In this document: one piece after another, positions 1-10,340 of the stretch | How the letters are laid out: the number at the start of each line of letters is the position of its first letter | How positions within the stretch are numbered: the stretch's first letter is position 1 | Assembly: GCA_021234155.1 (NCBI GenBank) | Contig: JAJEKV010000005.1 | Coordinates: 13,137,787 to 13,201,786, forward strand | From: Isoetes taiwanensis | Lineage: Eukaryota > Streptophyta > Lycopodiopsida > Isoetales > Isoetaceae | Length of the DNA stretch: 64,000 bases | Reading direction: 5' to 3' | Made by a program: the position numbers and the translations under genes | Notes under the pieces: generated by a model | Database searches by the model: none | The model's input: only the letters and a program-made list of their open reading frames with translations | Told to the model about the DNA's origin: nothing

Positions 1-2265
1 ATTTAATTCTAATTATGATTTTAGTTTACTCATTGATTTTACTACTTTTTACTTTTAGGTAAAACAAATGAAATCATCAAACAAACGAGCTCTTTTTTTG
101 GCAAGAAGAATCTGGTGTCAGCAGGTGTGGCCGTTTTGATGAAGCGGCAACGGCGGCAACAGGAGGAGGAGCGGCGAAACAGGCCAGGGAAATCCATTTT
201 CTATTTATGTTTTTGGAACGGGAAGTTCTAATTTCTTCTGCATTGCTAATTTCAATGGAGACAGCAATAGGAACAAGGTCTTCGAGAATAGCCACAGGGT
301 AGATTCCAGTAACAGGGTCTTTGATAATCTTCTGCATGCTCCACATTTACAGTTTACATGCATGTTTAAGATCATCCAAATTAGGATTTTGATTAAGAAA
401 ATGCCTTTGTGTTCATGTCTGAAAAAAAAAAACGTACTGAAGAGGCAATTCGGAAGGATAAGCAAGGCAGATTGGAAAGATGGGTGAAAATGGGTGCAGT
501 AAATCAATCTGATTATTATGACTTGCTCCTCCACTGGGGGAGTAAGATGTTTATGATTTAAAGTCTACTTTGCAGTTTATCACAGATGACCAGTACCATG
601 CATTACATAAAGCTTTGCTACAAGTAAGTTCTCTTCTTTGCATCTTCTTTCACACTAATTTCCATAAGGGCAACAAGCTACATGTATGCATAATTGAGGT
701 GACTGATCTCTGAAGACGTCATGTGCTTGTATGTCTATTATGTCATGCCATGTATAGGACTCTCTTTCAACCACCTCTCTTGGGAGCCCTTGCTCTGAAT
801 AGTCAATGGAATCATCATTGTGTGTTTCAATGATCATGAACAGGAGCTCATCTATGCGAAGGCTTTGATCAATGCAATATGGCAGATGTAGGATATCATC
901 TGCCAAAGTATACTCCTCATTCTCAATCAAGATTGGTATAAGCGATGTGATCCATGCTGCGGAGTTGTTGCTCTTTTTGGAAGATCCTCTCTGGTCTCAA
1001 TATATTTCTCCATTTGTCTAGTTAGCCCATGAATGGTCTGTTATGCTAACTATATAAATATTGGGAAGTGAAAGAAGGTTGCATAATGTAGTAAGTAGAT
1101 CTCAGAGTAGACGCAACCTCGGACTTGCAAAATGACTCTAATATATCTTATCTCAAGGAGAATGTAATATGAGAAACTGGACATAAGAAGATGAAATGAA
1201 ATAATTATTCATCCAAGTAGTTCAGGATTTGATATTGACAAAAATGATACTATGAGGTGACAATATCTAAGCTTAAGGGCGACCATGTTACACTGTATCA
1301 TATGTTTTCAGCTGCTAAGTAAATCAAGAAAAACATGCAGTTAGGACTATAGTTCAAATCTCTTCATTGCAATCCATCCCGACTTCCCTTTTTATACAAA
1401 GTTGGATGCCTTCTCCATACTTCGTGACACTATAGAAATATAATCTGGGTTGAAACTATAGCCTTGTTTCTCATTCTGTGAATACTTCCTCTCTATCGAG
1501 CCCGTTATCTAAAAACCATGTTGAAAAATGACATTAACAACATGAAAGCCGAGCGCATATAAACAACAGACATCTGAAGAGCTCAAGCATCAAGAATACG
1601 AAGAAAACAAAGAAAAAAACATCATATATTCACCTTCGTTACCTTAATGTGCAAGGTCTGTTCGTGCATTCGAAGCAAATATCAACAACTATGTCATTTG
1701 AGTGCACAAATTAAGATTTTTGATGCCCTGTTCCATTTTCAAACTTATTATATCCTTCAATCTTTTCCATCTGCAGTGGCCAGCAAAAAACTAGTGTATA
1801 CTAGTGTAGCCTATGCTGGCTAACCTTCCTTAGTTAAATCCATGCTCCAGGCATGTCAAGAATAATTCTTACTATGCCAATCCCCTTACTCCAAGATCAA
1901 AATAAAGACCACATCATACCTTTGCAAAAGAATCATGGAGTTCTAATTCTCTGTGCACATCCTTTTGAAGAAATTTAAAAATCGATTTTGTTTCTTGAAC
2001 ATTAGCATTCTCACTTGCCATTATATAGCTGTGTATTTGATCAACAATATTAGGTAAAGTTATAGACTAAGCATGAAATTCTCGTTTTTCATGCCACATA
2101 CCTTTAAGTAAAAGCTGAAAGAAAAAATGCATCATGTGCAATGAAATGATGGAAGGCTTTCAACTCTAGAGTTCCAACTAATAATGCAACTATGAGGGGA
2201 TGAAAAAGAGCCGAATAAGCTTCTGTTTGCATTGGTCCCAGAATTGTTTTGATAGCCTGCTTGCA
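1..2265. other. AT-rich noncoding stretch with one possible exon
   Basis: Mostly noncoding sequence with short chance reading frames on both strands. The only frame I consider possibly real is the minus-strand block at 655-995, listed separately. I see no RNA gene or clear promoter. The stretch ends at the left copy of the 24-bp direct repeat that flanks the LINE-like insertion. Confidence 0.5.
655..995 (-). CDS. possible exon of an unrecognised gene
   Basis: An open frame of about 112 codons runs from an in-frame TGA at 996-998 to a TAG at 655-657, with no in-frame ATG near its 5' end. The peptide is acidic and compositionally protein-like. It contains ILIENEEYTLADDILHLPYC and, further on, an aromatic and acidic segment WHDIIDIQAHDV. 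I do not recognise the family. Lack of a start codon means it would have to be an internal or terminal exon. It could also be a chance frame or a transposon fragment. Confidence 0.25.
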
Positions 2266-2289
2266 TTGGTGCTGTTAATGTAAAGAAAT
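2266..2289. repeat. left 24-bp direct repeat (target-site duplication)
   Basis: These 24 bases recur exactly at 3290-3313, on the far side of a 1.0-kb insert. The repeat begins TTGGTGCTG and ends AAAGAAAT. Perfect flanking repeats of this length are typical of target-primed integration by a non-LTR retrotransposon, not of LTR elements or DNA transposons. Confidence 0.85.
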
Positions 2290-2826
2290 GTCATCGATCC
2301 GCGTAGCGGATCGAGATTCTTGCGCAAGACGAGCATGCATGCATTGCATGCCTCGCATGCATGCATCGCATGCATTTTTAGGTCGTTCATCAGGTTGGGG
2401 GATCGCTATCTATTGCAAAGTTCTTCATCGACTTTTTATCAGCGCTTTCTCATCTCTCAACAGTATCCATGGCTTCTATTCTTTGATCTCATGTGGAGGA
2501 GGGGCTTCTTCTTGCATGAGCTATTCTTTCTTGGCCATTCCTATCCTTTCTAACCTCTTCTATCTTTGCCTCTTTGTCCGGCATAGGACAATTCTTCAAT
2601 TTTTCTCCTTGGATCTAGTATTTGAAGTTCTCTGGTATCGGGATGTTGTTTTCGTGCGTCGCAGAGCAAGAACGTCATCGATCCGCGTAGTGGATCAAGA
2701 TTCTTGCGTAAGACGAGCATGCATGCATTGTTAGGCCGTTTATCAGGTTGGGGGATCGCTATTTATTGCAGAGTTCTTCATCGATTTTTCATCAGCGCTT
2801 TCTCATCTCTCAACAGTATCCATGGC
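2290..2826. repeat. two diverged copies of a ~150-bp block, 384 bp apart
   Basis: Copy one runs from 2290 to about 2473 and copy two from 2674 to about 2826. Copy one carries about 30 extra bases of a GCATGCAT-rich simple sequence (2330-2375). Each copy contains the palindromic core ATCCGCGTAGCGGAT or a one-base variant of it. The copies are most simply read as monomers in the leader of the surrounding insertion. Confidence 0.8.
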
Positions 2827-3289
2827 TCCCACCCTCCCCCCCCCCTAAAATTGTTATTTATATGTTCATATTTGTTATAATTGTCGCATGGCATGCGTGA
2901 ACAGCCCCTCGCTTTTCGAGGTTTTTTTATTTTTCACTCTTGTGTTTTTAGTGTTTATGATGTGCAGGTGCAGGGGTGATGCGCAGCTCCATTTTTTGCC
3001 TCGAACCGTGGGTTTTTATGGGAACGTTTAGCAGCCTACGTTTGTCTAAGCCCCTTGCCGAGGGCTTCTCGCGAGGGTTTTCCTCGAAAATTCGAAAGGG
3101 CGAGGTTTTTTAATTCCGGCGATAAGCTCTCGACAGGTACGCTAGTAGCAAAAATTTCATTTTTTGGGGTCCAGGTGTTATAACTGAATATTCCTTATGT
3201 TTTTTGTTTTTGGGTAGCTTGCGATGTGAAGCTACCCACTCTATATCATTGTAGTCAAACTGTTGAAATGAATGAAAAGCCTATATATC
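2290..3289 (+). mobile_element. LINE-like (non-LTR) insertion, about 1.0 kb, with internal 5' repeats
   Basis: A 1,000-bp insert lies between perfect 24-bp direct repeats. Its left part holds two copies of a block about 150 bp long, starting at 2290 and 2674 (offset 384 bp), each beginning GTCATCGATCCGCG and ending in CAACAGTATCCATGGCT. Tandem 5' monomers of this kind are known from LINE leaders. The right end has a gene-like 3' terminus with TGAAATGAATGAAAAGCC followed by a short TA-rich tail. No reverse transcriptase is recognisable inside, so it is probably a non-autonomous or internally deleted copy. Orientation is inferred from the 5' monomers and the 3' tail. Confidence 0.6.
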
Positions 3290-3313
3290 TTGGTGCTGTT
3301 AATGTAAAGAAAT
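3290..3313. repeat. right 24-bp direct repeat (target-site duplication)
   Basis: Exact copy of 2266-2289, closing the 1.0-kb insertion. Confidence 0.85.
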
Positions 3314-4131
3314 CTGTGGATACAATAAAATAAAGGAAGCTCGAGTAAGCTACAAGCAATTTTCTAGATTTCTAATTTTGTGAACCACATGATGTGAAAA
3401 TTAAACATCCAATGGTATAGAATAATTTAAGCTAAGGTGTCATGACATGTGGATAGGCTAGACATCCAAGAAATGTTGTATGGAGGATTAGGCAAACCTA
3501 CTAACTAGATAAATCTATAAAGCATAGCCATAAACATTAAGTATGATCATTTTAGGTATTTACTTTAATAGATCTAATTCATGATGATAATACCACTTGT
3601 TATGCACAGACAAGACAAGGTTTCTTCTTACTTGATTGTGTTCTACAACAGCCAGATCCCATATCCATATTCTAACCTCATTATTTGACATGTATTGCTT
3701 CAAAAAGATGCACATTTTCAAAGATTTTCCTGTAATCACCAAAATTAAATCCAATAAGGATTTTACATACAACATCTTTATAGCAAAAACTACAAATTAA
3801 TGCTTTTCTTCATAATTTTCCTTCTAGGAAGAATAGAACAAAGAAATGGGATTTTATATAAGCATTTACATGCTACTTGATAAAGAAACCATTGGCTATT
3901 TCTACAAAATCATCAGATCCTAGGAAAGCTTGAATGATGTTCTCTGGTATTACTCCTGGAAAATAAGCCAGAGTCATGAGAAAATCCCTTCCCTTTGCTG
4001 TGGTTTGGGTATGATCAGAGCTTGAATCAAAGGCTATGTGAGGAAAAAAAATATATGTTGACAAAAATTGCTAAAAATGATAGTGAAGAAAAAGCACACG
4101 TCGACAAGAATTAAACATGTAGAATTTTCTG
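3314..4131. other. AT-rich stretch, no gene recognised
   Basis: Only short frames. A minus-strand frame at 3873-4064 includes TLAYFPGVIPENIIQAFLGS and could be the end of an exon, but nothing else around it supports a gene. Confidence 0.4.
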
Positions 4132-4189
4132 CCAAAAGACCATGTGTTTTTTTTAGCAATTTTGCATAAATGGAGCACATGGTCTTTTG
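4131..4189. repeat. inverted repeat with a 15-bp perfect stem
   Basis: CCAAAAGACCATGTG at 4132-4146 is the exact reverse complement of CACATGGTCTTTTGG at 4174-4188, with a 27-base T-rich loop. It may be a hairpin or the remnant terminal repeats of a small foldback element. No function can be assigned. Confidence 0.7.
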
Positions 4190-4458
4190 GTGCTGTTTTG
4201 GTGTTGTTTTTGGGCTAAAAACAAAACTTAAAAACAACACTGGACCAAATATTGGGCTAGTGTGTATGAAAAGAAAGATAGTTGTTGCATCATTTGTTGA
4301 AAAGAAAGATAGTTATTGTGCCATCATTATTGAAAAGATAGTTATTATGCCACAATTAAAATATATAGCCCAACTCCTATCATTATTGGGATTTGAATAT
4401 AGTGTGTAGTGTTAAGTACATTTGTAAATTGCATTTGCTTTTTCAGCATTTTCTGCGC

Positions 4459-6029
4459 TCATCTTGATGTAGCACGGTTTGTGCGTCTACTCAGAGAGAG
4501 AAACTTGCGGTACCAAAGTGCAGAGTCCTTAGGAGTGCGCTTGAGGTTGTCTTTGCAATCTACATGGTAGAGACCATACTTCATACTATAGCCATAGCCC
4601 CACTCCCAATTATCTAAGAGAGACCAAACAAAGTAGGCATTCACCTTGGAGCCCTCCTTGATGGAATTGAGTAAGCAAGAGAGGTAATTACTAAGGTAGT
4701 CAACTCTAACATCGTCTTTCAAAGCCTCTGAGATGTTGGATATTCCCTTCCTATCACTAACACCATTCTCAGTTATGATGAGCGCAGGGTTGTTGTATCG
4801 ACCTCGAATGTACTTGAGTAGCTTCTTAAGACCCCAAGGAACAACATATTGTGTGTTTACCTGAAGACCAATCTTCTCACCATTGGGGGTCTCTCCTGTG
4901 AGGTTGACCCTAGTGTCTTTGTAGTAGCCTACTTGGCTAAAGTCACTGAGGGGTGGATGAGAGCTAGGATCAGCCTCACTCGCATACATTGCGGTGTAAT
5001 GATTGATGCCAAAAAAGTCAATAGAGCCTTTGAGTGCAACAGACTCCTCCTTGGTGAAGTTTGGAAGGCGATCCCCCACTATGCGCTTCATGGAAGGTGG
5101 ATAATCCCCAAACACAAGGGGATGCATGAACCAACCAAGCTCAAAATCAAGAGCCCTTCGAGCAGCTCGCCTATCACTTAAGCTTGAAGTGAGGGGCTCA
5201 AACCATCTAGCGTCAAGGGTGATGCCAATTTGACCTCCTTGATGAGAAAGATAATTCTTGCGATAAACATCGACGGCAGCAGCATGGGCTAGAAGGAAAT
5301 GATGGCCAACAAGGTAGGTCTCGGTGGTGGAATTGCCGAGCTTGCAATTGCCAGTGTCAGGGGAACAACGTTCAGGTGGAAAGAAGCCAACAGTATAGGC
5401 ACCAATGGTATACAAATGAGGCTCATTAAAGGTGAGCCAATGTTTAACTCTATCCCCAAAGGCATGAAAACAAGTGGAAGCATATTCCACAAAATCATCC
5501 ACTATGTTGGGACCGGAGCCATCCACCATAGGACTCTTCCAAAGCCTCGTGGGAGATCTATGTGGTCGAGGGTCACATAGGGCTTGATTCCATTCTCGCT
5601 GTGGTATCAATCGGATCATTGTAATGCGCAATACCCTCTTCATTAATTATCGTCCTGCGCCCATTTGCATATATTCTCGCTCCAGAAATTGAGAATCATG
5701 ACGCGGCCCACACCCGGATCCTTCATAAGCTTGATATCTTCCTTGTATCGTGGTGCGATCCTCTCGATATCAGCATGGCTTCCATCCATGATTTTGCCGT
5801 GAATATGGCTCACCACATCCCATACCGTAGGTCCTCGGCCCCTTCATTCCCCTTCAGATTGGAAGGCAGAAGATGATGTGCCAAAAACAAAACCCTTTGG
5901 AAAATCTGCTTTGTTCAGATTCTGTGAAACCTCACCACAGCAATTCCAATCATGTTTTGCATGTGTGTAAGAAATGAAAGAAGAAGAATAAGCAAATAAA
6001 ACAAAAACCAGAATCACCCACTTCCCCAT
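4459..6029 (-). pseudogene. family 1 beta-glucosidase, intronless and frameshifted
   Basis: This region encodes a plant glycoside hydrolase family 1 enzyme, which hydrolyses beta-glucosides by a retaining mechanism. An ATG at 6027-6029 starts MGKWVILVFVLFAYSS, a clear secretory signal. It is followed by FPKGFVFGTSSSAFQSEGE, the usual GH1 N-terminal block. GRGPTVWDVV, GKIMDGSHAD and RYKEDIKLMKD occur next but in shifted frames (5590-5843). The distal 390 codons are open from 5643 to the TGA at 4459. They contain the acid/base motif TFNEP (near 5430) and the nucleophile motif ITENG (near 4770), plus the C-terminal WSLLDNWEWGYGYSMKYGLY. At least three small indels separate N- and C-terminal parts. 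Plant GH1 genes usually have about a dozen introns and none is visible here, so I infer a processed retrocopy. Sequencing error at a real gene is the main alternative. Confidence 0.85.
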
Positions 6030-6174
6030 ACCCCAATTACACAGATCCACCGATCTTTTTGCCTTACAAAACTTTTTGCCTTACATGCACACTTTGTAGG
6101 CAGGATTTAATCCCGCCTTAGGAAGTCTAGGTCCTAGGGGCAACTCTAGGGGCACCATACAGATCATCATAGAT

Positions 6175-6503
6175 CTAGGGGGTAAAAGCATGTTAGGGTG
6201 TCCCTTAAAAAGTATTATTTAGTGACCAAAAAAGTACCTAAAAAGGTACCCAGGACTGGGTACTGGGTACCTGTGTAATATCTCAATAAAAGGTACACTC
6301 TAAAACTTTTATATATATTTTGGTCTCCAGTAGCATTATCTTTATCTTAACTTTGAATATTAATGCATCCTTGACTTTTATTTTGGAATTTTGTACTAGT
6401 TTTAATGAAAATAAAAATGAGAAAGTACCCAGTTCTGAAGTACCTAGTGTATGTACTTTTGCAGGTTCCAAAAGTGGTACACCCTAACATGCTTTTACCC
6501 TAG
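6175..6503. mobile_element. 329-bp MITE with ~26-bp terminal inverted repeats
   Basis: The ends CTAGGGGGTAAAAGCATG (left) and its near-exact reverse complement (right, ending CATGCTTTTACCCTAG) form terminal inverted repeats that extend through TTAGGGTGT. The flanks are GAT at 6172-6174 and GAT at 6504-6506, consistent with a 3-bp target duplication. The interior is AT-rich, repeats the motif GGTACC/GTACCC and encodes nothing. A related end recurs at 47833, so this is a family. The superfamily is uncertain; a 3-bp duplication would suit PIF/Harbinger or CACTA-type elements. Confidence 0.75.
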
Positions 6504-8367
6504 GATTGGAGATGTCGGATTTGTGGATTGAAGGATGAGGCTGCCGCTTATGAATTTCCGCTACATATATATTCTCGTCCTTTTCTGCATCCTTCATTTT
6601 GCCTTATGAAACCCCTAGGTTTTATATGCACACTTTGTAGACTTTTGCCTTGCACACTTTTTTGCGTTGAATTCAATGTTTAGATTCAATGTTAGATGCC
6701 GTGCATCAGCACCCAAAAGGGCCACGTTCTGCCATGTCAACTTCCATATAAAACAATTTGACAGCTCATTTGGACCTTGGTCCTTATGCAGATTTGGGCT
6801 CTCTTAGCCGTGATTTTGCCGTGATTTCTTAGCCGTGATTTTGCAGGGATTTCTTAGCAGGATTTTCACAGGTTTTTTTTAGCAGATTGGCAGGTCGAGT
6901 TTGAGACTGTAAGCTGCTTGATCCTTTCAAACAACTTCGTCATTTGTTTCTGCCAGCATTTCTGGAGGATTACTCTTGGAAAGCATTTAAAGTTACTGCA
7001 TTCCGCCAAGTTGAAGCAGATTCGCAACTTTGCTAATACTGGAGATTTTGATCCGGAAAGCTGCTGCAACATGTGAGTGCCTGTAGTTCTAATTAATGTT
7101 ATTATTTTAAGTTGCATCTATGCTAATTCTGCCATGTTGGAATTGTTCTCGCTCATTACGCTCATTCTCGCTCTTTGCTTTGTGCCTACTAGGTTTGAAG
7201 CTGTACAACCACTTTTCAAATTGCTTGCTGCTTCGTTCAATCAAAATTGGCCATCTAATAACGATTTTGTAAGGAGGTTTTATGTTGGCTGTGATTTCAA
7301 TTTGTTGCAATTGTACAATGTAGAACAGTCAATGCATTAACTAGGCTTGTAATGTTGCATATGTTTGCATCTAACGGACAGGATATGGAAGTAAAAATTT
7401 GTGGTCTTTGAGCCATTGATTCCCTGGTATCCTCCATTTGTGTTATTAGTTGTATCCCCATGTTGTTACCTAGTTTTATCTTCATAAGTTGTGCAAGAAA
7501 TTTGTCTGTCCAATTTCTCCTACAGCCAACTAGCCAGTTTACAAGGTAACGGTGTGATGCGCAATGGGTCAATAATTTAGGAAAGTTTTTAATCACTGTC
7601 TTTATTTTGGAATTATAGGCAATGAAACATCATGTGATAGGCAATGAAACATCAGCACATGTTACGACCCTTGTTATATGTCTTTCCATTTGGAAGGACG
7701 TGTTTTTTGTCTCCGCATTGCATCTGTACTGCCCTTTTTCCTCCATGTGTGTTCTATTTTGTTGCTATTTTGCTAGAATGGTTCAATCCAATCATTATAT
7801 ATGATGACTTTTACAAAATATTTTTTTCCTTGATTGTTGGTAATCTTGAACCATGAAGCTGGGATATGGTTCTTCCATCAATTTTGCCTCCATCAGGTTT
7901 GATATATTACTCAGCATAGCATTATGATACTCTAAATGTAGACTTAAAGCATGTATTTCTACTTTGTCCTCTGCAATGGTGGATTCTTTGCTCCACTACG
8001 ATTATCATTGTTTATGGACATGATCTAATGTCTTCAGTTTTGAGCGCTAATCTATGTGGGAATGATCCAAGATCTGATAGCACCCCCTCAAGTGCTAATG
8101 TGTGGGAATGCATAATTACATGTGGATATTGGCTTTTGGACCTCAACTACCAATAGTACATCCTTCTTGGGAACAGCAACATGTACTGCATAAATTATCC
8201 AAATAGAGTATAGCTTTATATCCAAATATTCTCTATAAGTGGCAAAACTACTATCGTCGAAAAATGATGTTTCCTATAATAAATGAGTACCTATTAACAT
8301 TATTAAGCTGCTCTATAAAAAGTCAAATTTTTAGACGATGCACCTTTACATTATCTATAGAAGAAAT
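6504..8367. other. AT-rich intergenic stretch, no gene recognised
   Basis: Short overlapping frames on both strands with no conserved motif. A repeated phrase around TTAGCCGTGATTTTGC (6800-6870) is the only local structure I noticed. Confidence 0.4.
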
Positions 8368-8369
8368 TT

Positions 8370-8395
8370 ATCGCGGTGGCCAAGGCCGCCGCGAA
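8370..8395. repeat. GC-rich hairpin
   Basis: GCGGTGGCC and GGCCGCCGC pair around a two-base loop in an otherwise AT-rich region. Function unknown. Confidence 0.5.
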
Positions 8396-8787
8396 CATTT
8401 CTTTAGTTCAAATTGTGTCTATTTGGAATGGTGTCGAAGATGCCCTGTATGAGATCGGAACTGTGTGGAGGATGCCCAATAGAAGAGACGCCAATGTGGA
8501 AAGATTTGTTAGAACGATTTGAAAAAGAATCTGTGTTTGAATGAAATTTGAATATCTTTCCCTTAGAACCATAACTTCAATTAAAACAAGGTGCTGCGCA
8601 CGGAGGGTTGCCTTTCGTGGCCGAAGGTTGAGGTGGCTTAAATCATACTTGAAAGTTATGTTTTTATAATCAATCAAAATTGCTATTTTAGAACATTGTC
8701 ATTTTGTGAAGATGATGGTACCCATTTGCATCACTAACTCCTCCTTAGATCAAAGTCAAAGTCAACATTTAATTTGTAGAAGATAAG

Positions 8788-8820
8788 CGCTATGAGGATT
8801 CTTGGAATCCTCATAGCGTA
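8788..8820. repeat. perfect hairpin, 14-bp stem
   Basis: CGCTATGAGGATTC is followed after a three-base loop by its exact reverse complement GAATCCTCATAGCG. It is not followed by a T-tract that would suggest Pol III termination. Possibly the core of a small foldback element. Confidence 0.65.
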
Positions 8821-8904
8821 ACTTTAAGAAATTATGAAGAATCTATAAGAATCTTCCTATATACATAGAACTATAGAGAGTAAGGACATTGCAAATGTGT
8901 TTTG

Positions 8905-9276
8905 TCACTTCAACCTAGCAACAAATACTGGCATCAAAGAAACTAAAACGAAAATGAATGCAAGCAAAACATAGAAGACTGTCAACTCAATTTGACTCTC
9001 ATGCAACCAAGTCTTGATTGCCACTTTGGTTGCGGTTGCATTTGGGCTAGAACGAAAAACAATGGCATATCCATGTTGTATGCAAACAACTCTCCCATAT
9101 GCAAAATGACACTTGCCCATGGCTGAGTTGTAAGCGTAACGAAAAGCTCCTAGTGAATGGAAACTCTCAAGGTAGGCAATGCCATCATGAGATGGAAGAG
9201 CTTTTCTAACCTTGGCAACAATCAAAGGATTTAGGAGTGATAATGAAGGAGGCAAAGCATGCCCACTCCCATGCAT
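8905..9276 (-). CDS. possible membrane-anchored protein or terminal exon, unknown
   Basis: A 123-codon frame with a true ATG at 9274-9276. The C-terminal 30 residues form a convincing transmembrane segment (FYVLLAFIFVLVSLMPVF) followed by VARLK and the stop, the layout of a tail-anchored protein. The body contains KVRKALPSHDGIAYLESF. A sequence resembling a splice acceptor (TATCAATGCAG, minus strand) lies just upstream of the ATG, so this could instead be a last exon. I do not recognise the family. The protein-like composition and hydrophobic C-terminus argue for a real coding origin, while the lack of neighbours argues for caution. Confidence 0.35.
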   Translation of the reverse strand: MHGSGHALPPSLSLLNPLIVAKVRKALPSHDGIAYLESFHSLGAFRYAYNSAMGKCHFAYGRVVCIQHGYAIVFRSSPNATATKVAIKTWLHESQIELTVFYVLLAFIFVLVSLMPVFVARLK

Positions 9277-10051
9277 CGCCTCTGCATTGATATGATCCTA
9301 GATAGTATCAGGCTCACTACCATGCACCTAGCAACGAATCCAACATCCTAATCTTAAGCTTACATCTTGAATGATGCTCTTCTTCTGTTCTATAAGGAAC
9401 AGAAGAAAGTAAATTAAATAAGCTTTGGCATACCGGATGATCTAAACTGCACTCCATATGGGGAACTATTCCTAGATACTATGTCTTGTGTTTTATGCAA
9501 GTACATAAGCATGAAAGATACGGATCAACGCAAATAGGAGAAACATAACCAGCTCTATGTGATATGTTATTCTCTCAAAATGAAGTCCGTCATAGTAGTG
9601 CCGAAATGATAAGTGCTGAAAGGAGATGCAGCTCCTAGAACATCATTCAATGAATAAGGAAATATAGAAGGCATAGATTTGCTTAAACGAAATGTGATCT
9701 TAAGTTTTAGCCACAAGTGATGAAATCCATCAATGGATGGTCTAGCAATGTGACGTTTGATTGAACAAACTAAAAGCATAGGACAAAATTAAAAAATATC
9801 TTCCTAACAACTCATGATAGAGGAACGAAAGGCATCGAAATTTGGCGCACGAAACAAGAAAGCTCAAAAGCATAGAGATTTGATTCGTTTGAAACCAAAT
9901 GTTCGTAAAGTCTCAATTCTTAGTGTTGGGGCGCTTGGTCTAGTGGTAACACACTAGTTCCTTAGCAATGTGGTCTCGAGTTCGAGACCGCCCAGAATCG
10001 CACTCGGTACTGTTGGGGGTCAAATCCTAACAGACGCAATGTAAGGTGGTT

Positions 10052-10221
10052 GGGGGCAGGGCCCAACCGAGCAATGTAGTGTGGTGTGTGATCATATGTC
10101 CAGTTGGATGCTGCCTAGTGGCGTGACGTTAAAATAGGGGGCAGGGCCCAACCGAGCAATGTAGTGTGGTGTGTGATCATATGTCCAGTTGGATGCTGCC
10201 TAGTGGCGTGACGTTAAAATA
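10052..10221. repeat. tandem duplication, 2 x 85 bp, inside the SINE
   Basis: Two essentially identical copies beginning GGGGGCAGGGCCCAACC and ending GTGACGTTAAAATA abut each other. The near-identity points to a recent duplication or to an assembly artefact. Confidence 0.9.

Positions 10222-10252
<31 letters not shown>
10221..10252. repeat. (CTAT)n microsatellite
   Basis: About eight CTAT units form the tail of the SINE. Confidence 0.95.
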
Positions 10253-10253
10253 A

Positions 10254-10340
10254 GATATTGTAATAGTAGAAGCCCTGATCAAATGCTAGTCTAAGATAGA
10301 TATTGTAATAGTAGAAGCCCTGATCAAATGCTAGTCTATA
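10254..10340. repeat. tandem duplication, 45-bp period
   Basis: GATATTGTAATAGTAGAAGC and the following 25 bases occur at 10254 and again at 10299. They lie immediately after the SINE tail and might reflect a local duplication at the insertion site. Confidence 0.85.

Larger units (their letters stand above)
9924..10253 (+). mobile_element. tRNA-derived SINE with a CTAT-repeat tail
   Basis: The head GGGGCGCTTGGTCTAGTGG contains a good Pol III A box (TGGTCTAGTGG). About 35 bases further on, GAGTTCGAGACC fits a B box. The spacing is that of a tRNA-derived internal promoter. The body is non-tRNA sequence and the 3' end is a (CTAT)n tail at 10221-10252, as expected of a SINE mobilised by a LINE. 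The body contains an 85-bp direct duplication (10052-10136 and 10137-10221). I did not find a convincing target-site duplication. Confidence 0.75.

Noticed and set aside
7077-7856. Cluster of overlapping small frames on both strands
   Set aside because: Short, several open at non-ATG codons, no motif and AT-rich composition; treated as chance.
9924-9998. Functional tRNA gene
   Set aside because: A and B boxes are present, but the cloverleaf is not complete and the sequence continues into a non-tRNA body and a simple-repeat tail. It is a tRNA-derived SINE.
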